This document shows, piece by piece, positions 18,689 through 27,163 of a stretch of DNA of 39,441 bases. Source of the DNA: Bacteroides sp. GTDB lineage: Bacteria; Bacteroidota; Bacteroidia; Bacteroidales; Bacteroidaceae. Position numbers and translations under genes: made by a program. Where the stretch lies: NCBI GenBank assembly GCA_020861095.1, contig JAJBTC010000122.1, positions 1 through 39,441 of the forward strand. Reading direction: 5' to 3'. Under the pieces are notes generated by a model. The model was given only the letters and a program-made list of their open reading frames with translations. It did no database searches and had not been told where the DNA came from. Numbering within the stretch: position 1 is the stretch's first letter; each line of letters begins with the position of its first letter.

Positions 18689-18712
18689 ACGGAGAATAAG
18701 ATAAGAGCTTGT

Positions 18713-18744
18713 AAAAAGCCGGCATTGTAACGTGCCGGCTTTTT
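18713..18744 (+). terminator. Terminator of the glycogen operon
   Basis: AAAAAGCCGGCA pairs with TGCCGGCTTTTT around an eight-base loop, with the T run at the end. It lies 25 bases after the GH57 stop. Confidence 0.93.
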
Positions 18745-18855
18745 ATGTAATATAGAGGTATTCTGAAAGAAACTCATAGAAAGCGGCTGTCTCACCATAA
18801 GAAATGAGGGGATTTAAAAGTCCTGCAGGGGGACTGGAAGAATCACTTATATTCA

Positions 18856-18922
18856 CTGAAAAGAGGCTGTCTCACAATAGACTTACCTTATTAGGATCTA
18901 TTGCGAGACAGCCTCTTTTCAG
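18856..18922. terminator. 25-bp stem hairpin after the DUF4270 gene
   Basis: Arms 18856-18880 and 18898-18922 are reverse complements over 25 bases with one mismatch, around a 17-base loop. A related half-copy (GCGGCTGTCTCACCATAAG) occurs at about 18783-18801. The core GAGGCTGTCTC is, as far as I recall, a common intergenic hairpin word in Bacteroidales. It probably ends the minus-strand DUF4270 transcript. Confidence 0.75.
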
Positions 18923-18952
18923 TCTCTTTTCTATGAGTTGATTGTTGTTTTC

Positions 18953-20464
18953 CTATCGCCTGGTAGTAAAATCAATATAACCTATCAACATATCTAATAA
19001 ATCTCCATCTTTATCCGGATCTCCTCCTTTGAGTTTGACGTACGAAGGTCTGAGATCATGATATACACCCACCGGATCTGTTGAGGTCGTGGAGGCGTTT
19101 ACCTGTTTGACAGGAATGAGTACCATCTTGTCCCAGTCAGGATTTTCTGATTTCCATTTTTCTTCCCAGGCTTTCTCGTCCCAGCTGCTACCCGCCTCTT
19201 TCTGTGCCTTTTCTTTTTCGCCTTCCTTTTCTGCAATACAGATGGTGATCAACCTGGAAATATTGGAGTATGTATATTGATTTGTACTGCTGTTGCGTAC
19301 GGTAACATACGATGTGATGCCATCGTATATTTTATTCTCTTCAAAGAATCTGATGTATTCATCTTCATGTTTTCGTACCAGTAACAAGGTGTCCGGAGGC
19401 AACATGGAATATTTCTCATCACTTTTTTCATAATAGTGAGTAAATACCAATCTCACTCCGCTGATGGTATCGTTGTGATGGTATTTGTTTATGGTATCCA
19501 ATGGAAGAGTTACTTCAGTGAAAATCCCCGCCGGAGTTTTGAGGTAAGTCCATTGAGGCTCCTCTACCTTCTCCTCTATTTTTTCTTCGGATTGGATGAT
19601 TCGGTTGGCCTGTACAACCTCTTTTGTTGCAGCTATCATTGTACTGGCCGAGAAGATCGAGTCGTTGCCATCCTGTTGAACGTATTTATTCCCTAAAGAA
19701 TCTTTGTAGTGCACATTAAAGCCCAACTCCAACTCCATCAGCTCTACATAGAGTATAGAACCGTCTCCGTATTCATTTTTAACATATATGCCTTGCAGAA
19801 CGTTGTCGATAAACTTGTTCGGATCGGCAAAATCCTCCGGTTGCTCCCGGTAATGGTTCAATATGCGTTCGCCAAACTCATTTTTCAACGGGATCTTTAT
19901 CATATGCATACCAGACTCCGTATCAAAATCATTACCGGAGGGATCGTCGGCTGTGTAAGCACGCCCTCCCAGAAGACTGTTGGGATCGTTCGGATTGTAA
20001 TATTGTTCCGGATCAATGTCTGTATAAGGATGGGGTACAAGCTTGTTGTCGAGTTCATATACGTTCAGGTAAGAAGCTACCAGCGGATCTCCGAAATAGC
20101 TGTGATAATAGAGGCGCAGGTTGACATGGCTGATCGTATCTCCTGCCATAGAAGCAGAGGTGGTCAGCTTTTGCGGATCGTACACTTCCGGAAGGAAATA
20201 GTTTGTCTGGCAAAAGAACTCGGTAAGGAAGCTGGCTTCCAGATATCCGAATTCATCGTCTGTAAATCTTCCCAGATATCCGGTGCTTGTTTTGGCATAG
20301 ACTGCTCCTGCTTCCATGGATCTGGTCTCCACATAATAGGTTGTAGATTTTACTTCTTTGGCATCCGTATCCGGTAATACATCCAGACCTAAAGTTCCTG
20401 TGCTGTCATCGCATCCGGCCAAAGCAAAGAGTGCGATGCATATCCAAACATATTTTATTTTCAT
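18953..20464 (-). CDS. DUF4270 lipoprotein
   Basis: A 503-residue protein with a lipoprotein signal (MKIKYVWICIALFALAGC, acylated Cys at residue 18) followed by the DUF4270-type start DDSTGTLGLDVLPD. The remainder is beta-rich, with KEEG-type charged insertions near EKAQKEAGSSWDEKAWEEKW. The function of the family is not established. It follows the GT5-like gene by 48 bases on the same strand, an arrangement I recall from other Bacteroidales. It is likely anchored in a membrane facing the periplasm or cell surface, which makes its pairing with a cytoplasmic glycogen-type protein curious. Confidence 0.88.
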   Translation of the reverse strand: MKIKYVWICIALFALAGCDDSTGTLGLDVLPDTDAKEVKSTTYYVETRSMEAGAVYAKTSTGYLGRFTDDEFGYLEASFLTEFFCQTNYFLPEVYDPQKLTTSASMAGDTISHVNLRLYYHSYFGDPLVASYLNVYELDNKLVPHPYTDIDPEQYYNPNDPNSLLGGRAYTADDPSGNDFDTESGMHMIKIPLKNEFGERILNHYREQPEDFADPNKFIDNVLQGIYVKNEYGDGSILYVELMELELGFNVHYKDSLGNKYVQQDGNDSIFSASTMIAATKEVVQANRIIQSEEKIEEKVEEPQWTYLKTPAGIFTEVTLPLDTINKYHHNDTISGVRLVFTHYYEKSDEKYSMLPPDTLLLVRKHEDEYIRFFEENKIYDGITSYVTVRNSSTNQYTYSNISRLITICIAEKEGEKEKAQKEAGSSWDEKAWEEKWKSENPDWDKMVLIPVKQVNASTTSTDPVGVYHDLRPSYVKLKGGDPDKDGDLLDMLIGYIDFTTRR

Positions 20465-20512
20465 ACAAAGGAGGTAGTAAATGAGTGTAGAGTGAGTATA
20501 GTGATCGTTTAT

Positions 20513-21340
20513 CTATTTCTGATGGGCCTCCCATACCTGGTCGTAAAATTCATTGCAGGCATCGGCATAATGGTCGGCTTCCTGATGGCCTAAAATCAAT
20601 TTTCCGCTCTGAAGGGCATAATCCATGATCTCAGGAATGACATTTGCACTGTTCTGGATCACTCCGTCCGAATATTGAATAGCCAGTTTGTTCAGTTCAG
20701 TGAAATCGGTCTGCGGCGGTAGACTGGCAATGTCTTTTTTACTGATGCCTTTCAACATCAGTTTGTTTGTGAAATCGGGCTCAAACGGAGTCTTGAAGTC
20801 TTCCTCGTATACGGAAAAAACAACTTTCGCATCCCGGAAAGAAGGTTCATCTTTATAAGCTGTCTTGATGTAAAGCGGAGCTAATGCGGTCATCCAGCCA
20901 TGACAGTGTATCACATCGGGGGTCCAGCGCAGTTTTTTTACAGTTTCCAGTACGCCACGGGCATAGAAGATAGCTCTGCTGTCATTGTCTTCATATTCCA
21001 CCCCCTCTTCATTTGCTGTCTGCAGGCGATTCTGGAAATAATCGTCGTTGTCGATAAAATATACCTGCATACGAGCCGATTGAATGGAAGCAACTTTGAT
21101 AATGAGCGGATGGTCGGTATCGTCAATGATCAGATTCATTCCGGAAAGGCGAATGACTTCGTGTAACTGGTTCCTCCGTTCGTTGATATTCCCCCACTTT
21201 GGCATGAAAGTTCGGATCTCTCTTCCTCTTTCCTGTATGGCTTGTGGTAAATTCCTACCAATATTGGCCATTTCTGATTCTGTTACGTATGGAGTAATTT
21301 CCTGTGTGATAAATAAAACCTTATTCGCCCTTGTTATCAT
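20513..21340 (-). CDS. Glycogen/starch-synthase-like protein, N-terminal domain only
   Basis: A 275-residue protein matching only the N-terminal half of GT5 glycogen synthases (about 480 residues when complete). VLFITQEITPYV, RTFMPKWGNINERRNQLHEV, DNDDYFQNR and DVIHCHGWMTALAPLYIK are recognisable. The donor-binding loop KxGGL expected near residue 20 is replaced by ESEMANIG, and the C-terminal nucleotide-sugar domain is absent. It is therefore unlikely to be a working synthase by itself. The ATG at 21340 is chosen because a perfect promoter lies just upstream; the frame extends to 21388 across that promoter. It is first in an operon with the DUF4270 gene. Confidence 0.87.
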   Translation of the reverse strand: MITRANKVLFITQEITPYVTESEMANIGRNLPQAIQERGREIRTFMPKWGNINERRNQLHEVIRLSGMNLIIDDTDHPLIIKVASIQSARMQVYFIDNDDYFQNRLQTANEEGVEYEDNDSRAIFYARGVLETVKKLRWTPDVIHCHGWMTALAPLYIKTAYKDEPSFRDAKVVFSVYEEDFKTPFEPDFTNKLMLKGISKKDIASLPPQTDFTELNKLAIQYSDGVIQNSANVIPEIMDYALQSGKLILGHQEADHYADACNEFYDQVWEAHQK

Positions 21341-21365
21341 AGCAATCGTTCTCGTAAATATTCTG

Positions 21366-21397
21366 CAAAGATATAAAAAAACGGGCACTTAAGCAAA
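21366..21397 (-). promoter_or_regulatory. Promoter of the GT5-like/DUF4270 operon
   Basis: On the minus strand TTTG (21394-21397), a 20-base gap, then TATCTTTG (21366-21373), 25 bases before the ATG at 21340. A full match to the Bacteroidetes promoter. Confidence 0.85.
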
Positions 21398-21585
21398 TAC
21401 GGAGCGGGTATAATTCCTTATGATTTGTTAATGATTTGATTATCAGTCTGTTTTTTTGATATAGGTTGTGCGGGAATACTATACCTTTAGCATTAATTTA
21501 GCTAATTTCTTCTTTATATGGTAAATAATGGCTTATTTTGCAGCGTTTCTCAAATGAGTTGTGAGTTTTTAACAACTACCTCTAT

Positions 21586-22440
21586 ATGTCAATGAAGATT
21601 ATACATACCATACAGGAATTGCAGACAGAACTGGCTGGTTTTCGGAAAGAACGGAAGCGAATAGGCTTTGTGCCTACTATGGGGGCTTTACATGCCGGAC
21701 ACCTCTCTCTGGTCGAAAACAGTATGAAGGACAATGAAGTAACCGTAGTCAGTATCTTTGTGAATCCTACTCAATTCAATGATCCGGATGATCTTCGGAA
21801 GTACCCCCGTACGCTGGAGGCTGATTGCGCGTTGTTATCTACTCTGGGTGATGTCATTGTATTTGCTCCGGAGGTGAAGGAGATGTATCCGCAACCCGAT
21901 ATCCGCACGTTTGATTATTCCCCTCTGGATACGGTGATGGAGGGACGGTTCCGTCCCGGACATTTCAATGGGGTGTGCCAGATCGTAAGTAAACTTTTCG
22001 ATGCTGTGATGCCGGACCGGGCCTATTTCGGAGAAAAAGACTTTCAGCAGCTGGCCATCATCCGGGAGATGGTACGTCGTATGGAATATCCGATCGATAT
22101 CGTAGGTTGTCCCATTGTCCGGGAGGCCGACGGACTGGCCATGAGTAGCCGCAATACCAGACTTTCTGCCGCAGAACGTGAAATAGCTTTAAAAATATCT
22201 GAGACATTGTTTAAAAGTCGTACCTTTGCACAGTCGCATACGCTGGACGAGACATTGGCCTTTGTAGTGAATACGATCGGAACTGTGGATGGCCTGCGGT
22301 TAGAGTATTTTGAGATAGTGAACGGAAACACCTTACAGCCTGTATCGAACTGGGATGAGGCCTCGTTTGTTGTAGGGTGTATTACGGTATTCTGCGGTGA
22401 AGTGCGGTTGATTGATAACATCACATATAAACCTCTTTAA
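21586..22440 (+). CDS. panC: Pantothenate synthetase
   Basis: Joins pantoate and beta-alanine with ATP to make pantothenate (vitamin B5, coenzyme A precursor). At 284 residues it shows the nucleotidyltransferase signature [15 protein letters not shown], the [19 protein letters not shown] block, [34 protein letters not shown] and the AMSSRN loop. A start two codons later (MKII) is possible. It is co-transcribed with panD, 17 bases downstream. Its last 42 bases belong to the tandem duplication, but this copy is intact. Confidence 0.97.
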   Translation: MSMKIIHTIQELQTELAGFRKERKRIGFVPTMGALHAGHLSLVENSMKDNEVTVVSIFVNPTQFNDPDDLRKYPRTLEADCALLSTLGDVIVFAPEVKEMYPQPDIRTFDYSPLDTVMEGRFRPGHFNGVCQIVSKLFDAVMPDRAYFGEKDFQQLAIIREMVRRMEYPIDIVGCPIVREADGLAMSSRNTRLSAAEREIALKISETLFKSRTFAQSHTLDETLAFVVNTIGTVDGLRLEYFEIVNGNTLQPVSNWDEASFVVGCITVFCGEVRLIDNITYKPL

Positions 22441-22457
22441 CAAAAAGATCAGACCTT

Positions 22458-22811
22458 ATGATGATTGAAGTATTGAAGTCAAAGATTCATTGTGCCCGTG
22501 TAACAGAAGCTAATCTGAACTACATGGGTAGTATCACTATTGACGAGGATCTGATGGACGCCGCCAATCTGATTGCCGGGGAAAAGGTACATATTGTAAA
22601 TAACAACAATGGCGAACGTTTCGAGACTTATATCATTAAAGGAAAACGGGGTTCCGGAAATATCTGTCTCAATGGTGCGGCCGCCCGTAAAGTGCAACCG
22701 GGAGACATTGTGATCATCATGGCGTATGCCCTGATGGATTTTGAGGAAGCAAAGGTATTTTCTCCTTCCATCATTTTCCCCGATCCGATAAACAACAGTG
22801 TGGTAAGATAG
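22458..22811 (+). CDS. panD: Aspartate 1-decarboxylase, copy 1
   Basis: Makes beta-alanine for pantothenate synthesis. A 117-residue pyruvoyl enzyme precursor with the self-cleavage site Gly24-Ser25 in [16 protein letters not shown] and the conserved [14 protein letters not shown] and [19 protein letters not shown]. This copy follows panC by 17 bases and should be expressed from the panC promoter. A terminator follows. Confidence 0.97.
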   Translation: MMIEVLKSKIHCARVTEANLNYMGSITIDEDLMDAANLIAGEKVHIVNNNNGERFETYIIKGKRGSGNICLNGAAARKVQPGDIVIIMAYALMDFEEAKVFSPSIIFPDPINNSVVR

Positions 22812-22830
22812 GGAATCATTCTATACTAAG

Positions 22831-22868
22831 AAAGTCCGGATCCTTTTCAGGAGTTCCGGACTTTTTTT
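22831..22868 (+). terminator. Terminator of panCD (copy 1)
   Basis: AAAGTCCGGA (22831-22840) pairs with TCCGGACTTT (22855-22864), followed by more T. Confidence 0.9.
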
Positions 22869-23010
22869 GTTATACGCGGGAGATAGAAGGACTTGTTCTA
22901 TTCATCCCTGATCCAGGTTACAATCTGAGGGATTTTATATGCTTAGCTACCTGTGCAGGACATTCTTTTCAAAGAGTTATACCCTATACTGCCACTGCTT
23001 TGGCCACAAT

Positions 23011-23050
23011 TTGTCACCGCATTGGCAAAGTTTTGCCAATGCGGTGACAA
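23011..23050. repeat. Near-perfect 40-bp palindrome (copy 1)
   Basis: Arms 23011-23029 and 23032-23050 are perfect 19-bp reverse complements around a 2-base centre. A second hairpin (GTATGTGGCA/TGCCACATAC) lies at 23174-23202. These are the main features of the 442-base gap between panD and the gltA end; a 79-residue frame across it matches no family and is not called. Confidence 0.85.
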
Positions 23051-23253
23051 AACTTTGCCAGCTCTGTGGCACAGCAGATTAGATAATTTGCCCAGACAAT
23101 AACTCTCATCGTCTTCTCTCTATACATCAGATCTCCGGAGAGGATTTGTATTGGATGTATATCGCGGCAGTAGGTATGTGGCACCACTCCAATGCCACAT
23201 ACTTCCGTGTTCCAGGCAATCAGATGTAGCCGGCAACTATTACATTCATCCAA

Positions 23254-23870
23254 TTATCCGTTTAGCTGCTCGTGCATAGCCGCCGCTGCTTTGCGTCCGT
23301 CTCCCATAGCTAAGATCACAGTAGCGCCTCCGCGTACGATGTCTCCTCCGGCATAGATGGTCGGGATAGAGGTTTGCATATTGTCATTTACAGTGATGGT
23401 TCCTCTGCGTCCGGTTTCCAGACCTTCGATGGAGCTGGGCACGATCGGGTTGGGCGATACGCCTACGCTCACAATCGCCAGGTCGATGTCTATGGTCTCC
23501 GTGGCTCCGGGGATAGCTACCGGACTGCGACGGCCCGATTCGTCCGGTTCGCCCAGTTCCATTTTCTGAAGTACTACTTGTTTCACCCGGCCCCGTTCGT
23601 CACCGATATATTCCAGCGGATTGTGCAGAGTGAGAAATTCCACTCCCTCTTCTTTAGCATGCTTCACCTCTTCCAGGCGGGCGGGCATTTCTTCTTCCGA
23701 ACGTCTGTAGATGATCATGGCACGTTCGGCTCCCAGACGTTTGGCGGTGCGTACTGAGTCCATTGCTGTGTTTCCTCCACCGATCACGGCTACATTCTTT
23801 CCGAAAGTAACCGGAGTATCTGAGTCCGGATCTGCCGCGTCCATCAGGTTGACACGGGTCAGGTATTCGT
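23254..23870 (-). pseudogene. 3' fragment of the gltA-type oxidoreductase gene
   Basis: Identical to the last 617 bases of the gltA half at 24726-25342. It holds the NAD(P)-binding fold (GKNVAVIGGGNTAMDS) and the C-terminus, but lacks the iron-sulfur and FAD-binding parts. An internal ATG at 23844 would allow 196 residues, but no promoter was found. It is a by-product of the tandem duplication and probably inactive. Confidence 0.93.
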
Positions 23871-23912
23871 GAAGTGCGGTTGATTGATAACATCACATAT
23901 AAACCTCTTTAA
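23871..23912 (+). pseudogene. 3' stub of panC
   Basis: The last 42 bases of panC including its stop, copied by the duplication. It encodes nothing on its own but preserves the natural spacing to the second panD. Confidence 0.93.
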
Positions 23913-23929
23913 CAAAAAGATCAGACCTT

Positions 23930-24283
23930 ATGATGATTGAAGTATTGAAGTCAAAGATTCATTGTGCCCGTGTAACAGAAGCTAATCTGAACTACATGGG
24001 TAGTATCACTATTGACGAGGATCTGATGGACGCCGCCAATCTGATTGCCGGGGAAAAGGTACATATTGTAAATAACAACAATGGCGAACGTTTCGAGACT
24101 TATATCATTAAAGGAAAACGGGGTTCCGGAAATATCTGTCTCAATGGTGCGGCCGCCCGTAAAGTGCAACCGGGAGACATTGTGATCATCATGGCGTATG
24201 CCCTGATGGATTTTGAGGAAGCAAAGGTATTTTCTCCTTCCATCATTTTCCCCGATCCGATAAACAACAGTGTGGTAAGATAG
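23930..24283 (+). CDS. panD: Aspartate 1-decarboxylase, copy 2
   Basis: Identical to copy 1, with an intact reading frame and cleavage site. It lies beyond the panCD terminator and has only a panC stub in front, so I see no promoter. It is probably poorly expressed unless transcription reads through. Complete identity points to a very recent event or an assembly error. Confidence 0.9.
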   Translation: MMIEVLKSKIHCARVTEANLNYMGSITIDEDLMDAANLIAGEKVHIVNNNNGERFETYIIKGKRGSGNICLNGAAARKVQPGDIVIIMAYALMDFEEAKVFSPSIIFPDPINNSVVR

Positions 24284-24302
24284 GGAATCATTCTATACTA
24301 AG

Positions 24303-24340
24303 AAAGTCCGGATCCTTTTCAGGAGTTCCGGACTTTTTTT
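24303..24340 (+). terminator. Terminator (copy 2)
   Basis: Duplicate of the hairpin and T run at 22831-22868. Confidence 0.9.
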
Positions 24341-24482
24341 GTTATACGCGGGAGATAGAAGGACTTGTTCTATTCATCCCTGATCCAGGTTACAATCTGA
24401 GGGATTTTATATGCTTAGCTACCTGTGCAGGACATTCTTTTCAAAGAGTTATACCCTATACTGCCACTGCTTTGGCCACAAT

Positions 24483-24522
24483 TTGTCACCGCATTGGCAA
24501 AGTTTTGCCAATGCGGTGACAA
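24483..24522. repeat. Near-perfect 40-bp palindrome (copy 2)
   Basis: Duplicate of the palindrome at 23011-23050. It lies in the 442-base gap between panD copy 2 and the end of the oxidoreductase gene. Its place downstream of two convergent genes suits transcript-end processing or protection. Confidence 0.85.
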
Positions 24523-24725
24523 AACTTTGCCAGCTCTGTGGCACAGCAGATTAGATAATTTGCCCAGACAATAACTCTCATCGTCTTCTCTCTATACATC
24601 AGATCTCCGGAGAGGATTTGTATTGGATGTATATCGCGGCAGTAGGTATGTGGCACCACTCCAATGCCACATACTTCCGTGTTCCAGGCAATCAGATGTA
24701 GCCGGCAACTATTACATTCATCCAA

Positions 24726-27018
24726 TTATCCGTTTAGCTGCTCGTGCATAGCCGCCGCTGCTTTGCGTCCGTCTCCCATAGCTAAGATCACAGTAGCGCC
24801 TCCGCGTACGATGTCTCCTCCGGCATAGATGGTCGGGATAGAGGTTTGCATATTGTCATTTACAGTGATGGTTCCTCTGCGTCCGGTTTCCAGACCTTCG
24901 ATGGAGCTGGGCACGATCGGGTTGGGCGATACGCCTACGCTCACAATCGCCAGGTCGATGTCTATGGTCTCCGTGGCTCCGGGGATAGCTACCGGACTGC
25001 GACGGCCCGATTCGTCCGGTTCGCCCAGTTCCATTTTCTGAAGTACTACTTGTTTCACCCGGCCCCGTTCGTCACCGATATATTCCAGCGGATTGTGCAG
25101 AGTGAGAAATTCCACTCCCTCTTCTTTAGCATGCTTCACCTCTTCCAGGCGGGCGGGCATTTCTTCTTCCGAACGTCTGTAGATGATCATGGCACGTTCG
25201 GCTCCCAGACGTTTGGCGGTGCGTACTGAGTCCATTGCTGTGTTTCCTCCACCGATCACGGCTACATTCTTTCCGAAAGTAACCGGAGTATCTGAGTCCG
25301 GATCTGCCGCGTCCATCAGGTTGACACGGGTCAGGTATTCGTTGGAAGACATGATGTTGATCAGGTTCTCTCCCGGGATATTCATAAAGTTGGGAAGTCC
25401 CGCGCCGGAAGCAACGAATATGCCTTTGTACCCCTCTTCTTCCAGTTGGTCTACCCCGATCGTTTTGCCCACGATACAGTCTTTTACAAATTCCACTCCC
25501 ATCTGAGCGAGATTGTCAATTTCTACATCCACAATCTTGTTGGGCAGGCGGAATTCGGGAATACCGTATTTCAATACACCGCCGATCTCATGGAGAGCTT
25601 CGAAGACGGTCACATCGTAACCGAATTTGATCATATCACCGGCAAACGCGAGTCCGGCAGGTCCGGAGCCGATCACTGCTATTTTGATCCCGTTCTTTTC
25701 CGCGATCCCGGGGATAGAGATCTGACCGCTTTCGCGTTCGTAGTCGGCGGCAAATCTCTCGAGGTTGCCGATAGCAACAGCCTCTTTTTTCATTTTCAGG
25801 TGGATACATCTGGCTTCGCACTGTTTTTCCTGCGGACAAACGCGACCGCATACGGCAGGCAAAGCACTGGTTTCTTTGAGTGTTCTGGCTGCTTCAAGAA
25901 ATTCGCCACGTTCGATGTTCTTGATGAAACGCGGAATGTCTATTCCTACCGGGCAACCTTCCATGCACCCCGGATTGGCACAGTCCAGACAGCGTTGTGC
26001 TTCTGTTACTGCCTGTTCGGCAGTAAGTCCCTGGTTCACCTCTTCCCGACGACTGCGCGAGCGGTATTCGGCATCCAGTTCCGGCATGTGGCAGCGGGGG
26101 ATAGCGGAACGCTCTTTGGCTTTCATGGCTTTGCGGAGTTCTTCGCGCCATTCAGCGTCTCTTCCTTTGGCCTGGCTCAGCGGAGCGGTAGCTTCACACC
26201 GGGTTTTGAGTTTGTTTACTTCTGTCTGTTCGATCTCCCGGAAAGCTCCCATGCGTTTGAGCATCTCGTCGAAGTCTACCTGATGACCGTCGAACTCAGG
26301 ACCGTCTACACATACAAACTTCGTTTTGCCACCGATGGTGATGCGGCAGGCACCACACATCCCCGTACCATCTACCATGATGGTGTTGAGGGATACATCG
26401 GTAGGGATTTCGTATTTTTTTGGTAAGGAGGCAGACAAACTTCATCATAATAGCCGGGCCGATGGCGAAGCATTTGTCTACCTTCTCGCGCCGGATCACC
26501 TCTTCGATACCTTCGGTCACAAGGCCTTTGGTACCGTACGATCCGTCGTCTGTCATGATGATCACTTCGTCCGAGCTTTCCCGCATCTCTTTCTCTAAGA
26601 TGATCAGTTCTTTGTTGCGTCCGGCCAATACGGTGATCACCCGGTTGCCGGCAGCTTTCAGTGCCTGTACGATGGGGAGCATAGGTGCGACACCTACCCC
26701 TCCTCCGGCACAGACTACCGTTCCGAAATTTTCTATGTGCGTAGCTTTACCCAGCGGGCCTACTACGTCTGTTATGTAATCGCCTACCTGCAATTCGGCC
26801 AGCCGGGCGGAGGAGAGTCCTACTTCCTGAACCACCAGCGTGATGGTCCCTTTCTGTGTATCGGCTCCGGCAATGGTCAGAGGCATGCGTTCTCCTTTGT
26901 CTCCGACGCGTACGATAACGAAGTGTCCGGCTTTGCGTGATTTTGCGATAAGGGGTGCTTCTATCTCCAATTTAAAAACTTTCTCAGAAAATTGTTCTTT
27001 GTTAATGATTTTATTCAT
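24726..27018 (-). pseudogene. Fused NfnA/NfnB-like (sudB-gltA) NAD(P)H oxidoreductase, frameshifted
   Basis: A fusion of a DHODB/SudB-type FAD-NAD domain with a glutamate-synthase-small-subunit-like domain, resembling a one-chain NADH-dependent ferredoxin:NADP oxidoreductase. The first frame (27018 to about 26421) covers the FAD/NAD domain and ends in proper sequence at AIGPAIMMKFVCLLTKK. The second frame continues with KYEIPTDVSLNTIMVDGTGMCGACR (2Fe-2S cysteines), two Cys-rich 4Fe-4S sites (CLDCANPGCMEGCP, CGRVCPQEKQCEARC), an FAD fold (IAVIGSGPAGLAFAG) and an NADP fold. Seven T at 26415-26421 (A on the coding strand) break the frame; six would give 763 residues. The fused form is, as I recall, normal in Bacteroides. 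Break by sequence error, true mutation or slippage cannot be separated here. Confidence 0.9.
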
Positions 27019-27074
27019 TATCTATTAGTTTTGTTGGTATTATTACGTAACCGCTATCAGAATGATATTTTTTG

Positions 27075-27104
27075 CAAAGATACTGCTAATTTAGAAATAA
27101 CAAA
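27075..27104 (-). promoter_or_regulatory. Promoter of the sudB-gltA gene
   Basis: Minus strand: TTTG (27101-27104), an 18-base gap, then TATCTTTG (27075-27082), 57 bases before the start codon. It abuts the serS terminator at 27107-27133. Confidence 0.8.
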
Positions 27105-27106
27105 AT

Positions 27107-27133
27107 AAAAGCCGCCTCAAAGGGGCGGCTTTA
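27107..27133 (-). terminator. serS terminator
   Basis: AAAGCCGCC and GGCGGCTTT form the stem; on the minus strand a T-rich run follows. It lies 31 bases after the serS stop and directly upstream of the next promoter. Confidence 0.88.
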
Positions 27134-27163
27134 CGGATATTGTAAAGGGAAGGGAATGTTCAA

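Larger units (their letters stand above)
22399..25342. repeat. Exact 1,472-bp tandem duplication (two copies)
   Basis: Bases 22399-23870 recur as 23871-25342 with an offset of 1,472; every stretch and translated frame I compared is identical. The unit holds the last 42 bases of panC, panD, its terminator, the intergenic palindromes and the last 617 bases of the gltA half of the oxidoreductase gene. At the junction (23870/23871) only GT is shared between the two parental ends, so it arose without long homology, or it is an assembly artefact. Confidence 0.95.

Noticed and set aside
23014..23253. 79-residue minus-strand frame in the panD-gltA gap, present twice
   Set aside because: It starts at a TTG directly after the gltA stop, matches no family, and covers the palindromes; probably chance.
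22399..25342. Composite transposon or IS as the source of the duplication
   Set aside because: No transposase gene, terminal inverted repeats or target-site duplication is seen at the junctions; only two bases are shared.
26296..26420. The 40-odd residue tail of the first sudB frame after the A7 run
   Set aside because: The sequence is out of family register, while the other frame carries the 2Fe-2S motif; it is out-of-frame translation.
26415..26421. Programmed ribosomal frameshift signal at the A7 run
   Set aside because: Joining the frames needs a +1 shift, not the common -1 shift on A runs, and two other genes have similar +1 homopolymer breaks, so error or mutation is simpler.
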